Source of the DNA: Candidatus Comchoanobacter bicostacola
Lineage (GTDB): Bacteria > Pseudomonadota > Gammaproteobacteria > Comchoanobacterales > Comchoanobacteraceae
Direction: 5' to 3'
Assembly (NCBI RefSeq): GCF_024172705.1
Contig: NZ_CP092900.1
Location: forward strand, 488,108-552,107
DNA: 64,000 nucleotides
Shown piece by piece: positions 53,106-63,164 of the stretch. A program made the position numbers and the translations under genes. The notes under the pieces were generated by a model. It was not told the origin of the DNA and searched no databases. It saw only the letters and a list, made by a program, of their open reading frames with translations. Position 1 is the stretch's first letter. Each line of letters begins with the position of its first letter.

Positions 53106-55421
53106 CTACTTAGCAAACTGTTTGCCAAGTAGGTTTATTAAACGCTCAGTTTCTTGAGCAACTTTTTTATCTGAACATGTCTTATCATAAGATTGAAACT
53201 GAAGTGCTAATGTAATATTTGCGCCTGATTCTGTCTCAAAAGTATCTACATGAGACACACTCACTAAGTTCTCGATCCCTTGCTGATTACAAAATTCAAT
53301 AATCTCATACACCGCTAAGCCTGATGCACATGAAACGGTTATATCCCTATGAACTGATGGATACTTAGAAGGCATTTGAACTTTAGGGCTAGGCAACTCA
53401 GGTAACACATCAATATTGATATCAAATACTATTGTTAAACCTAAACCCAAATTGCGGACTAACTGTGGGTGCATACGTCCTACCGAACCCACACAGATAT
53501 CTCCAATCATAATGGATGCAGCCTGAACATAATGGAGCCCTGGTATGCTCACCGGCTTAAACACAACCTGTTCGTACCCTAGGTTTTTAAGGAGTGATAC
53601 TACTAGTGCTTGCCCATCATAGTAATTATACTCACGCTCTGCATTTAAAAACTGCTTACTCTGGCGACCTGATAATGCACCGCCTATAACAAGCTGTTCA
53701 TATAAGTTACCATCTGAATCCTTAAGATATACATGACCCGACTCAAAAATACGAAGATCACTTTGTTGTCTCGCATGATTATACTGTAGTACCTGAATCA
53801 TACTTTGCCAAATATGACTCCGCATATAAGGCGCATTCGCATTAATAGGGTTGCTTAACTTAACCGTACTCTGACTATCTGAGAAATAATTGAGTGCTTC
53901 ACTGCTGACAAATGGGAATGACACTACTTCATTTAAACCATAAGCAGCAAGCGCTAATTTAATGCTTGTTTCAAGACTGTTTTGAATCTCCGGAACCGCT
54001 AATTCACAGTCAAAGGGCATCAATGGAATGTTGTTATACCCATATAACCGGGCCACCTCTTCTATTAAATCAACGTCAGAGCTCACGTCAAAACGGTAGC
54101 TGGGCACTAAAAATGTTAATGCATCTTTAGCTGCTGAGTCAAAGCCAAGTCTATGCATATAATTTACAATCTCTGGCTCAGTTAATGTAATACCTAAATA
54201 ACTACTTACCTTCTCGACATTTAAACTTACTGTCTTTTTCGGTGTTGCTGTTGACTTAGACTGGTAAGCCATCATCTTCGCACCAACTAAGCGCTCCAGT
54301 AGCGTTACAGCCATAACCATTGCTTGCTCAGCAAGCTGCGGATCGACACCCCGCTCAAATCGATAAGAAGAGTCTGTGTTAATAGCACAGTTTCTGAGTG
54401 TCTTTGCAATCCCCTTTGGTGAAAAGGATGCTGATTCAATCAAAACATTTTTCGTATCACTGGTGATTTTAGATTCGTCCCCACCCATAACACCTGCAAG
54501 CGCATGTGCTTGATGTGCATCACAAACCACTAAATCATAGGGTTTAATATCATACTCAGACTCATCGAGTAACTGTATTGATTGTGCCTTTTTGACATAA
54601 TTAATATGCAGGGGCAATGTTAGTGTGTCTGCATCATAAGCATGCATAGGCTGACCTGTGACCAACATGACATAATTCAAAATATCGACAACTGGGTGAA
54701 TACTGCTAACTTTACACTGTCTAAGTAAATTATAAATATCCAGCGGTAAAATAACCCCCTGCTCAATTGACATATGCGCAAACTCAGCACCCGTAGTTTG
54801 CCCATCTAATGTATCTAATAGTTTATCTGAAGTCGTCTCTCTCGACTGATAAGTCGGGGCTTTGTAAGCAATATCCTGACTTGCTGCAAAATCTCTTACC
54901 ACCCCCTCAAGACCAATGCAATCACCTCGGTTAGGGGTAATATCAACATCAATCAGATCAGATGTTCCCATTAGCTCGCCAACTGACTGGCCAGCAACTA
55001 CATCTTCAGACTCAGGTATATGATAAATGCCCTTACTAGCAACCTCAAAACCAATCTCAGACAGTGAGCAGATCATACCACTAGACTTAACATTTCTTAA
55101 TGAAACTTCCTCAATTGCACAGCCAGGTAGCTTGCTCCCTACTGGCGCAACCACCACATACTTTGCATCACTCACAGTGGAGCAGCCACAAACAATCTGT
55201 ATTACCTCAGTACCCACATCAACTTGACACACATTTAATTTATCAGCACTCGGATGCTTTTCTACGCTAACGATTTTCCCGACAACTAAACCCTTATCTA
55301 TTTTAAGCGGGTCTTGAATAAGCTCTGACTCAAAACCTGTAGCACTCAGTCTATCTGCAATCTCAGAAGCTGTTAACGATAAAGATAAACGGCTATTTAG
55401 CCAACTTGCTGGAATAATCAT
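53106..55421 (-). CDS. pheT: Phenylalanyl-tRNA synthetase beta subunit
   Basis: A 771-residue subunit of the alpha2-beta2 synthetase. The N-terminal tRNA-binding (EMAP-like) domain has VVGKIVSVEKHPSADKLNVC, the B3/B4 editing domain and the B5 region (VSLNVEKVSSYLGITLTEPE) follow, and the C-terminal anticodon-binding FDX-ACB domain is intact (YPSVHRDITVSCASGLAVYE). Its ATG overlaps the pheS TGA (ATGA), giving translational coupling. Normally ihfA follows; here LRR genes intervene. Confidence 0.98.
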   Translation of the reverse strand: MIIPASWLNSRLSLSLTASEIADRLSATGFESELIQDPLKIDKGLVVGKIVSVEKHPSADKLNVCQVDVGTEVIQIVCGCSTVSDAKYVVVAPVGSKLPGCAIEEVSLRNVKSSGMICSLSEIGFEVASKGIYHIPESEDVVAGQSVGELMGTSDLIDVDITPNRGDCIGLEGVVRDFAASQDIAYKAPTYQSRETTSDKLLDTLDGQTTGAEFAHMSIEQGVILPLDIYNLLRQCKVSSIHPVVDILNYVMLVTGQPMHAYDADTLTLPLHINYVKKAQSIQLLDESEYDIKPYDLVVCDAHQAHALAGVMGGDESKITSDTKNVLIESASFSPKGIAKTLRNCAINTDSSYRFERGVDPQLAEQAMVMAVTLLERLVGAKMMAYQSKSTATPKKTVSLNVEKVSSYLGITLTEPEIVNYMHRLGFDSAAKDALTFLVPSYRFDVSSDVDLIEEVARLYGYNNIPLMPFDCELAVPEIQNSLETSIKLALAAYGLNEVVSFPFVSSEALNYFSDSQSTVKLSNPINANAPYMRSHIWQSMIQVLQYNHARQQSDLRIFESGHVYLKDSDGNLYEQLVIGGALSGRQSKQFLNAEREYNYYDGQALVVSLLKNLGYEQVVFKPVSIPGLHYVQAASIMIGDICVGSVGRMHPQLVRNLGLGLTIVFDINIDVLPELPSPKVQMPSKYPSVHRDITVSCASGLAVYEIIEFCNQQGIENLVSVSHVDTFETESGANITLALQFQSYDKTCSDKKVAQETERLINLLGKQFAK

Positions 55422-56413
55422 AGTGATGCATTAAACTGTTTTAAGAACTCAACATGGTTTTCATAAAGCACACGAAGATCTGAAATGTTATATTTCAGCA
55501 TGGCCAAACGATCAATTCCAACTCCAAAAGCAAAACCACGATATTTATTATGATCAATGCCTGCCTCTTTTAGCACATTAGGGTGAACCATTCCACATCC
55601 TGCAAGCTCCATCCATTGATCACCCCATTTAATATCAAGCTCAGCAGATGGCTCAGTAAATGGGAAAAAGGATGGGCGGAAACGATAAGCTAATTCTTTT
55701 CCAAGGTAAGTCTCACAGAACTTAAGCAACAGCCATTTTACATTCGCAAATGAACAATTCTCACTAACAACCATACATTCTACCTGATTAAACATAGGAG
55801 AATGCGTCGCATCATGATCACAGCGGTAAACCCTACCTGGAGTTGCAATCCTAAATGGCGCCTGAAGCTTTTTCATCGCATGCACTTGAACGGTAGAAGT
55901 ATGTGTTCTTAATAACCGATCTTCCTCAGTAAGGTGGAAGGTATCATGCATTGTAATTGCAGGATGATTTTCTGGGAAATTTAATGCATAAAAGTTGTGA
56001 TAAGCATCCTCTACTTCTGGTCCAGTAACAACAGAAAAACCCATTTGAGTGAAGATTTTATTGATTTCATTATAAGCATGTGTAAGCGGGTGTAACGAGC
56101 CCTCTGGTAGCGGCCTTCCTTTTGCAGTTACATCAAGCGCTTGTGCAAGCTCAGCATTAATTTCCGTCTGCTCAGCTAAAATATAAGCTTCCTTAATAAT
56201 TGACTCTAAGCCCTGGCGAACAATATTTAATTGCTTACCTGCATCTTTTCTCTGATCAGGAGCCAAGTCGCGCATACCTTGATATTGCTTACTTAACTCA
56301 CTCTGCTTACCTAAATACTTAGATTTTACCTGATCAATAGTATGTGGCGTTAAGTTACCTGCGGTGTGCAGGGCATCCACTTCTTCCTGACACAACTGCA
56401 ATAAATTGTTCAT
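55418..56413 (-). CDS. pheS: Phenylalanyl-tRNA synthetase alpha subunit
   Basis: A 331-residue catalytic subunit. An N-terminal coiled coil (residues 1-90) is followed by class II motifs: TGPEVEDAYHNFYALNFPENH, motif 2 in FNQVECMVVSENCS, AELDIKWGDQWMELAGCGMV, and motif 3 GFAFGVGIDRLAMLKY. It overlaps pheT by four bases and follows rplT by two. The phenylalanine-site residues are those of the family. Confidence 0.98.
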   Translation of the reverse strand: MNNLLQLCQEEVDALHTAGNLTPHTIDQVKSKYLGKQSELSKQYQGMRDLAPDQRKDAGKQLNIVRQGLESIIKEAYILAEQTEINAELAQALDVTAKGRPLPEGSLHPLTHAYNEINKIFTQMGFSVVTGPEVEDAYHNFYALNFPENHPAITMHDTFHLTEEDRLLRTHTSTVQVHAMKKLQAPFRIATPGRVYRCDHDATHSPMFNQVECMVVSENCSFANVKWLLLKFCETYLGKELAYRFRPSFFPFTEPSAELDIKWGDQWMELAGCGMVHPNVLKEAGIDHNKYRGFAFGVGIDRLAMLKYNISDLRVLYENHVEFLKQFNASL

Positions 56414-56415
56414 AC

Positions 56416-56781
56416 TTAGGATTGTTTAGTTAGAACACTCTTAACTTTTTCAATTATTGCCTCAAACGCAATTGGGTCATATACAGCCATATCACTTAGC
56501 ACTTTTCTATCTAATTCGATTCCAGCTAATTTCATACCATGCATGAATTTGCTGTAGCTTACACCAAACTGACGACACGCTGCATTGATACGAACAATCC
56601 ATAAGCTTCTCATATCACGCTTACGGTTACGTCTATCTCTATATGCATACTGACCAGCTTTAATAACTGCTTGTTTAGCAACACGATAGACTCGACTCCG
56701 AGCGCCGTAATAACCTTTAGCCTTTTTAATAACTTTCTTATGACGGTGATTTGCTGTTACACCTCTTTTTACGCGTGACAT
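56416..56781 (-). CDS. rplT: Ribosomal protein L20
   Basis: A 121-residue large-subunit assembly protein: [20 protein letters not shown], then [20 protein letters not shown] and [20 protein letters not shown], all standard. Its usual operon role includes repressing rpmI/rplT translation through a leader pseudoknot. The ATG has AGAGAGGAAAT upstream. Confidence 0.98.
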   Translation of the reverse strand: MSRVKRGVTANHRHKKVIKKAKGYYGARSRVYRVAKQAVIKAGQYAYRDRRNRKRDMRSLWIVRINAACRQFGVSYSKFMHGMKLAGIELDRKVLSDMAVYDPIAFEAIIEKVKSVLTKQS

Positions 56782-56793
56782 AATTTCCTCTCT

Positions 56794-57021
56794 TTATCTT
56801 GATTTAGCAGATACGATCTTTTTACGTAATAGCTTAAACACTCCAAAAACCTTAGCTGCATTCACCACTAGGTTTGTTGTTCTTAAACGACGTTTTTGAT
56901 TACTAGCACGCTTGGACAGGATATGACTTCTGTTTGATCTGCGTCGCTTGATCAATGTTCCAGCTGAGTTCGCCTTAAAGCGCTTAGCTGCTCCTCTATT
57001 TGTCTTTGCTTTTTTAGCCAT
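56794..57021 (-). CDS. rpmI: Ribosomal protein L35
   Basis: A 75-residue protein: MAKKAKTNRGAAKRFKANSA, then SNRSHILSKRASNQKRRLR, with the usual KxxRGAAKRF start. The start is ATG 57021; an upstream open extension of ten codons is not family-like. It is about ten residues longer than the typical L35 at its C-terminus (VFKLLRKKIVSAKSR). It follows infC by about 150 bases, where the L20-controlled leader normally lies. Confidence 0.96.
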   Translation of the reverse strand: MAKKAKTNRGAAKRFKANSAGTLIKRRRSNRSHILSKRASNQKRRLRTTNLVVNAAKVFGVFKLLRKKIVSAKSR

Positions 57022-57174
57022 AAGTAAATAACCTGATAAATTTGATACCAATTTATGATTTTATCCCACTGTTGTCAAGAACTTATTTCATTACACGGTC
57101 AATTATCAACTCAAAATAGACCTGTCTTTCATAAAATTGATTATGTTATGAATTGGATACTTAAAACAGCCTAT

Positions 57175-57684
57175 CTACTTTTTCTTCAAAAAGTACATAA
57201 TAGCTTGACGCATATCTGCTTTAGGCTCTGCTTCAAGCTTAGCATACTCTTCCAAGTCATTAATCACACGATCAACAATCTCAGGCCTCACACCCATAGT
57301 CTCTTGATCACGTCTAAAGCGAAAGCGTATAGATACTTTCACTCTATGTCCACTATCTATGAGCTTTATAACCTTCTTAATCTTTATCTGATAGTCATTA
57401 TCCCCAGTAGTGGTCGCCATTTTCACTTCTTTATCTTTTTTAACAACCGCTGTAGACGCTGATTTCTTTTTACGCTTTTCAAACTGGAAGCGATTATAAT
57501 CTAGCGCTTTACAGACCGGCGGACTACCGCCTGGGTCTACTTCTACGAGTGACAACCCTGCACCATTTGCAGATCTGAGCGCATCATCAAATGATTTGAT
57601 ACCCTGCTGCACACCTTTTTCATCGATATACCGTACTGTTTTTGCTTTGATCTGTCGATCGACTCTAAATTTAGGCGCTGCCAT
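57175..57684 (-). CDS. infC: Translation initiation factor IF-3
   Basis: A 169-residue factor. The N-domain IKAKTVRYIDEKGVQQGIKS, the linker EKRKKKSASTAVVKKDKEVK and the C-domain KVSIRFRFRRDQETMGVRPE are all recognisable. The start is a plain ATG whose first base is the last base of the thrS stop (TAATG), with AGGAG upstream. The typical rare AUU start that gives IF-3 autoregulation in E. coli is replaced. It is the second gene of the thrS operon. Confidence 0.97.
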   Translation of the reverse strand: MAAPKFRVDRQIKAKTVRYIDEKGVQQGIKSFDDALRSANGAGLSLVEVDPGGSPPVCKALDYNRFQFEKRKKKSASTAVVKKDKEVKMATTTGDNDYQIKIKKVIKLIDSGHRVKVSIRFRFRRDQETMGVRPEIVDRVINDLEEYAKLEAEPKADMRQAIMYFLKKK

Positions 57685-59543
57685 TATTGCTCCTCTAAGT
57701 TCTTTACGTACGCAACAAGCTCTTCCACTGTCATTGCGCCCAATCGTTTACCTTCACCTAAGCGAATGGAAACTGTTTTATTTTCGACTTCCTGATCCCC
57801 TACTACCGCAAAAATTGGAACTCTTGCAAGCGTATGCTCTCTGATCTTTAGGTTGATTTTTTCTGCACGTCTATCTGTTTCAGCACGTATACCTCCGGCA
57901 GACATCCTTTGAACTAATTCATCAACACAATCTGAGTGCTTATCACTAATACCTAAAACAAGCACCTGTACAGGCTGCATCCAAATAGGTAGCCAACCTG
58001 CTGTGTTCTCAATTAAGATACCCATAAAGCGTTCTAATGAACCCAGCATCGCTCTATGAACCATAACAGGAATACACTTTTCACCACTACTGTTTATATA
58101 GCTTGCACCCAGCCGCTCAGGCATAGAAAAATCTAACTGGACTGTACCACACTGCCAAACCCTTCCTAAAGAGTCTTTTAAGTTTAACTCTAATTTAGGT
58201 CCGTAAAAGGCACCTTCGCCTGGAGACAGTGTCCAATCGATATCTAGATCATTAAGTATTGTCTCAAGCACTGATTCAGAGTGATCCCATGTCTTATCAT
58301 CCCCTACACGCTCATCTGGACGAGTTGAGAACTTGATCGATACATCATCAAATCCGAATCGCTTATAAATCTCTAGCGCATCACTAACAAACTGACCCAC
58401 TTCAGATGCAAGATCATCTTCTGAGCAAAAAACATGTCCATCATCTTGGACAAATGCTCTCAAACGCATTAACCCCTGAAGTGTACCAGAAGGTTCATTT
58501 CGATGACAAGTACCAAACTCAGCAAGCCTTAATGGCAAGTCACGATAACTACGAAGTTTATCATTAAACACCTGAACGTGTCCCGGGCAATTCATCGGCT
58601 TTACCGCATACTGCCTTTTATCAGACTCAATCTCAAACATATTATCCTGGAATTTATCCCAGTGCCCTGATGCTTCCCACAAAGAGCGATCCAACACCAT
58701 AGGCGTATTAACCTCTTGGTAGCCTCGTTTTTTATAGTAATCTCTAATAAAAGATATTATTTGCTGATATGCAAACCAACCCTTGGGATGCCAAAATACC
58801 ATACCTGGCGCCTCAGGCTGAAAATGAAACAAATCTGCTTGCGCTGCAATTCGCTTATGATTTCTCTTCTCACGCTCTTTAAGCTGCTCTAAGTGTTTAC
58901 TAAGAGATTCTTGATCTGGCCAGGCTGTGCCGTATACACGCTGTAACATAGGGTTATTTGAATCCCCTCGCCAATAAGCACCTGCTACCTTTGTAAGCTT
59001 AAATGCACCCAGCTGAGCAGTAGCGCGCACGTGAGGGCCTCGACATAAATCTTTGAAGTCACCTTGACCATACAGTGTCAACGTCTCACCTTCTGGAAGG
59101 TCATTAATTATTTGAACCTTGTAATCTTCACCTATCGATTGGAAATATTTTACCGCTTCACTTTTAGTCAAAACTGATCGCTCAACAGAGAGATTCTTTT
59201 TTACGATGCGTTGCATTTGCTTTTCAATCTTTTGAAAGTCTTCAGGTGTTAACTTTGTATCATCTGAAAATGCAAAATCGTAATAAAAACCCTCTTCAAT
59301 CACTGGGCCGATAGTCACTTGAACATTTGCATACAATTCTTTCACGGCCATAGCTAACAAGTGTGCAGTTGAATGTCTAATGACCCCAACACCCTCCGGG
59401 CTATCAGCCATAATTGGCTCTAGCCCCTCAGCGCCAGCAACCTCTCTTGATAAATCAATGAGTTCACCCTCTAACTTTGCTACGACTGCTTTCTTCGCAG
59501 TCTTCTTATCTGCTTGCTGTAAATACTCAAATGCTGTCTTCAT
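57684..59543 (-). CDS. thrS: Threonyl-tRNA synthetase with shortened TGS domain
   Basis: A 619-residue class II synthetase (E. coli 642). The editing domain has the HxxxH motif in RHSTAHLLAMAV and RGPHVRATAQLGAFKL; catalytic motifs are PMNCPGHVQVF (zinc Cys), TCHRNEPSGTLQGLMRLRAF, and PVMVHRAMLGSLERFMGIL (zinc His). The N-terminal TGS domain (about 62 residues elsewhere) has lost roughly its first 20 residues: the frame starts MKTAFEYLQQADKKTAKKAV. It cannot extend because tRNA-Val lies 20 bases upstream. AGGTTTAT precedes the ATG. Confidence 0.97.
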   Translation of the reverse strand: MKTAFEYLQQADKKTAKKAVVAKLEGELIDLSREVAGAEGLEPIMADSPEGVGVIRHSTAHLLAMAVKELYANVQVTIGPVIEEGFYYDFAFSDDTKLTPEDFQKIEKQMQRIVKKNLSVERSVLTKSEAVKYFQSIGEDYKVQIINDLPEGETLTLYGQGDFKDLCRGPHVRATAQLGAFKLTKVAGAYWRGDSNNPMLQRVYGTAWPDQESLSKHLEQLKEREKRNHKRIAAQADLFHFQPEAPGMVFWHPKGWFAYQQIISFIRDYYKKRGYQEVNTPMVLDRSLWEASGHWDKFQDNMFEIESDKRQYAVKPMNCPGHVQVFNDKLRSYRDLPLRLAEFGTCHRNEPSGTLQGLMRLRAFVQDDGHVFCSEDDLASEVGQFVSDALEIYKRFGFDDVSIKFSTRPDERVGDDKTWDHSESVLETILNDLDIDWTLSPGEGAFYGPKLELNLKDSLGRVWQCGTVQLDFSMPERLGASYINSSGEKCIPVMVHRAMLGSLERFMGILIENTAGWLPIWMQPVQVLVLGISDKHSDCVDELVQRMSAGGIRAETDRRAEKINLKIREHTLARVPIFAVVGDQEVENKTVSIRLGEGKRLGAMTVEELVAYVKNLEEQ

Positions 59544-59562
59544 ATAAACCTGGTTAATTAAC

Positions 59563-59637
59563 TGGTAGACGCGAGTGGGATCGAACCACCGACCACCACC
59601 ATGTCAAGGTGGTGCTCTACCACTGAGCTACGCGTCT
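59563..59637 (-). tRNA. tRNA-Val (GAC anticodon)
   Basis: Minus-strand cloverleaf: acceptor AGACGCG/CGCGTCT, D-arm AGCTCAGTGGTAGAGC, anticodon stem-loop CCACCTTGACATGGTGG (GAC), T-arm GGTGGTTCGATCCCAC, with encoded CCA at the 3' end. It lies 20 bases before thrS on the same strand and may share its transcript. Confidence 0.96.
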
Positions 59638-59827
59638 AAAATATAATTCAAGATCAATGTTATCACCATTATTTTAGGATGGCAACCATACATTAAAATA
59701 TGATAGCAATAAAGTCTATATCCCATCAATTTAAATAACACCTAAAGCTTGCACTCCTAGCATCTTAAAATTCGTATACAGACACGATTGAATCATTCAG
59801 AACAGCAAAAGAAGCACCCGACCCCGC

Positions 59828-60553
59828 TTACAACCCAATCCTATATTCATTAGAGCACTCTCTACTATCAAAGACCAGATCATCACCAGCAGTAACGCTA
59901 TATCTATCCTCACATAACTCTGTAAAATTAAATATGTAAAATACTAAATACTCTGCATGAATTGCGGGTAAAGAAGGAGTATTCACAAACATAGCATTCT
60001 CACCTTCATCTTGACTGTGTTTATCCCAAAGTTGAGCTATTCTTTCACAACACAATAAAAATATCCTAACTCGCTCAATCATAGCCAATCTGGACACATT
60101 CATTAACCCTGTATCTGGGACAGGTATTAGAATCTTAATTGGGAACTTAGCTAATAAATGCTTAGTAATTTTTTCAATACTTAAGCCAGAGTTTAAAAGC
60201 AAAAGCCGCATTTTAGTAATTTTTCCTTTTAATTTATCCTTGATCACTTCATCTCCTAAAGAGCAGACTTCTGTAGTCAATCAACCCTTTATTGTAATCG
60301 ACGTTTGCGGCTTCACATTACTTAAACCAGTATGAAGAAATGCATCCTCGTTAATACATGTCACACTACTTGGAATTACAACTTTGATTAAACTTGTGCA
60401 GCCCCAAAACGCCTGCTTACCAATACGTGTCACACTATCTGGAATCACAAGTGAGGTTAAACCTGTGCAGTCTTCGAATGCACTATCACCAATAGGCGTC
60501 ATACTTTGAGGTATCTCTGCTTGTGTTTGGTCTTTAGCTAATATAAATTTCAT
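59828..60553 (-). pseudogene. LRR paralog interrupted by an in-frame TGA
   Basis: From ATG 60553 (MKFILAKDQTQAEIPQSM), about three LRR_5 repeats (GDSAFEDCTGLTSLVIPDSV) are followed by a TGA at 60281-60283 after ITIKG. The same frame then continues without a break for 150 codons (TTEVCSLGDEVIKDKLKGKI, IFLLCCERIAQLW, EYLVFYIFNFTELCEDRYSV). These match the C-terminal module of the gene at 47999 in order. So one gene has been split by a single stop. No ribosome binding site is obvious at either half. Confidence 0.75.
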
Positions 60554-60567
60554 TAAGCAATTATTCT

Positions 60568-60633
60568 ATTAGCTGCAAGGAGTTCAGAAAAGTGCCCTTT
60601 TTATTAGCTGTAAGGAGTTCAGAAAAGTGCCCT
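60568..60633. repeat. 31-base direct repeat, two copies
   Basis: Copies at 60568-60598 and 60603-60633 (attagctgcaaggagttcag with one difference, then aaaagtgccct), 35 bases apart. They lie in the gap between two broken LRR genes. Their origin is unknown. Confidence 0.85.
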
Positions 60634-60685
60634 ATATCAAACCCAATCGATATATAATACGGACACCAATCATCAAAAAACTAAA

Positions 60686-61632
60686 CTATAACTGAATAGT
60701 ATGCATAGTTTTTTCCTTAACGCCTTGTGCTAGAAATTTTTGCCCTACATCAACGGCATAACACTGATTTTCATATACTCTAAAATCAAATATATTACAA
60801 AGCAGATCCGATGCTTCAATAGGCGGGACCATGTCTACTTCTGCTGGAATCGGATGGTTCTTTGGTGCTTCATCATAATAGTCTATTCTCAGCCTCTCCA
60901 TACAAAGCAAAAATGTATGAACATGTTCTTTCGTTAATCCAACATAGCGAAAATTATCAGCACTAATTACGCTTTTTGCTCTCTTATGTTTGGCAATTAA
61001 GAACATATTTTGTAAGCTACCACCCATTACCTTATAAGCTTCTAGCTCTTTCAGATAACCGAGCACAAGGCCTTTATGAGAGATAATCTCACTAGGTGCT
61101 AAATACGCTTTATTGGCGCGCCTAGCCAATGTTTTAGTTGGCACAGATATTGATAGATCATTTAAGCTTGTACAGACATAAAATGCCGCATAACCAATAC
61201 TTGTCACACTATCTGGAATGGTAACGAATGTTAAACCTGAGCAGCCATGAAATGCCCAACAACCAATACTCGTCACACTCTCTGGGATAGTAACTGAGGT
61301 TAAACCTGTACAGTACTCAAATGCCATACCACCAATACTCGTCACACTTTCTGGAATAATAATAGATGTTAAGCCTGAGCAGTCCTTAAATGCATCATCA
61401 CCAATACCCCTCACACTATTTGGAATAGTAACTTGAGTTAAGCTTGTACAACCCTCAAATGCCCAAGCATCAATACGCGACACTATCTGGGATCGCAACT
61501 GATGTTAAGCCAGCGCACCCCCTAAATGCCCAAGCATCAATACTCGTCACACTATTTATCACCCAGATACGTTTGTACAATAAAATACTGTTCTGATTTA
61601 TCATCTTCCTCTCTTCTTGTTTTTTCTACCAT
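60686..61632 (-). pseudogene. LRR paralog broken by frameshifts near its 5' end
   Basis: ATG 61632 has a strong GGAGATAATC, and the start MVEKTRREEDDKSEQYFIVQ is followed by LRR_5 repeats in another frame (NSVTSIDAWAFRGCAGLTSV). A second shift (loss of two bases near 61480-61490, in the gcgtcacac of the usual unit) leads into the 270-codon frame that runs to 60686. The remainder has five repeats and the C-terminal module HVHTFLLCMERLRI and SDLLCNIFDFRVYENQCYAV. Two frameshifts within 150 bases imply decay, although the downstream frame could start internally. Confidence 0.65.
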
Positions 61633-61903
61633 GATTATCTCCTTTAATCCAGATATCTTTAAGTTATAGCCTAAAAAACAATCCTGCAGATATTTTTATT
61701 GATGATGATTCAATGTATTCTGTATCAAAGGCTGATGTTTTCGGCTAAGCTGTGCCACAATCCTGCTACTGTACTCTGGATGTTCATCATCTTAATAACT
61801 AAATGATAAACCAAAGCAAATACAAGCATTGCCCTCCACCCCTAGTAACTGTATAATATATAGAACATTACTGAAGATTCAGATGACATTACTAGAGAAA
61901 AAA

Positions 61904-62995
61904 ATGAAGCATATGGATAAAGTCTTGGTATTAGGCTTATGTATTTTAGGGCATTGTGCACCACAATATATTGAAGATATTGACTTTGCCTATCAAGAAA
62001 TATTAGATAATCATCCTGGTGTGTACAATGAGCGAGATCCTTTGTTTAATCAGAGTTTAGATGCGTCCTATGCATCCGCAAAGGATAAATTGCAAAGGGT
62101 TACAACATCTGACGAGGCGGAGAACATACTTGAGGAGTTTATAGACAGCTTTGATGATGCGCACCTTAGGGTCAGCTGGCATCATAAGCAAGGAAGGTGT
62201 CGAAGCAATAATCATGCTCAACGCCTTGAGTTAACAAGCATTGCAAAAGATACCGTATGGATCACATTGCCCACCTTTGTTTTGAGCAAAGATCAAAGAG
62301 AGCAGTTTAGGACATTGATCGAGAAGGCTGAACAATTACCACCTCAAAGGCATATTATTTTTGACATTAGGGGCAATGGAGGAGGAAATTCATTGTTAGG
62401 CGAAGAAATTATGCAGGTATTTTTTGGTAAAAAGCATGCTGTTCAAAAATTATGTCATGAGCGAAAAAAGGGCCATATAGCATGGAGAGCTAGCCAAGGT
62501 AATGTGAACCACATATTGGATGCATATAAAGGATTGCTAGCTACTTTTAATTTAGACTCTTTACAGCTGAAGAATCTGGAAGAAATTAAAAGTGGCCTTG
62601 AGAATAGTTTAGCTAACGGTGAGGAATACTATATAGAATATCCAACACAGGTTTGTGAAGAGAAACTGATTGTGAATACAAGCCAAGACACTAAATTCAC
62701 TGTAATTACAGATAGCGCTAATGGAAGCTCAGCATTAATATTTATTGATGAACTGAAATTAATGACTCAAAACATTGTATTATTGGGTAAAGAAACCAGT
62801 GCTGACACACTATATACAGAAATTCGTCACATCCCACTTCCAAGCGGTAGCGGTTCACTGGTTATCCCAATAAAGGTTCGTAGTTACAGAAAGCGTTTAT
62901 CTAATGAAACATATGTACCAGATATCGCTTATGATGATATTCAGAATACAGAATCACTTAAAGTATTTGTTTTAGAAGCGACCCAGGATATGTAG
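61904..62995 (+). CDS. Peptidase S41 (tail-specific protease-like) protein
   Basis: A 363-residue protein from ATG 61904, which has AGAG upstream. An N-terminal hydrophobic stretch (VLVLGLCILGHCAPQ) looks like a signal or lipoprotein signal ending at Cys. The C-terminal core matches S41: HIIFDIRGNGGGNSLLGEEI, the nucleophile region ITDSANGSSALIFIDEL (Ser), and IVLLGKETSADTLYTEI (Lys). No PDZ domain is seen. S41 members cleave C-terminal tails or act on periplasmic and secreted proteins. The substrate here is unknown. It is the only intact gene between two pseudogene groups. Confidence 0.72.
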   Translation: MKHMDKVLVLGLCILGHCAPQYIEDIDFAYQEILDNHPGVYNERDPLFNQSLDASYASAKDKLQRVTTSDEAENILEEFIDSFDDAHLRVSWHHKQGRCRSNNHAQRLELTSIAKDTVWITLPTFVLSKDQREQFRTLIEKAEQLPPQRHIIFDIRGNGGGNSLLGEEIMQVFFGKKHAVQKLCHERKKGHIAWRASQGNVNHILDAYKGLLATFNLDSLQLKNLEEIKSGLENSLANGEEYYIEYPTQVCEEKLIVNTSQDTKFTVITDSANGSSALIFIDELKLMTQNIVLLGKETSADTLYTEIRHIPLPSGSGSLVIPIKVRSYRKRLSNETYVPDIAYDDIQNTESLKVFVLEATQDM

Positions 62996-63164
62996 GCTAA
63001 TGATTGGATTGGGAAAACATTGTATCAGCATCACTATCTAAATGAGCAGGCACCAGTCTTTCGGCAACCTCCTGAAACCATTGACCAGTTCTTATCCTAA
63101 GAATTAAGTGATACCATCATAATCCAATGGTTTAATGTTAATCAAAGAACGGGAGGATAGAGCA

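Noticed and set aside
57055..57462. Plus-strand open frame of 135 codons
   Set aside because: It lies antisense to infC and the infC-rpmI spacer, with no family match or ribosome binding site.
60568..60633. Attachment site or riboswitch from the 31-base direct repeat
   Set aside because: No integrase or tRNA end is adjacent and the repeat forms no stable fold by eye; reported only as a repeat.
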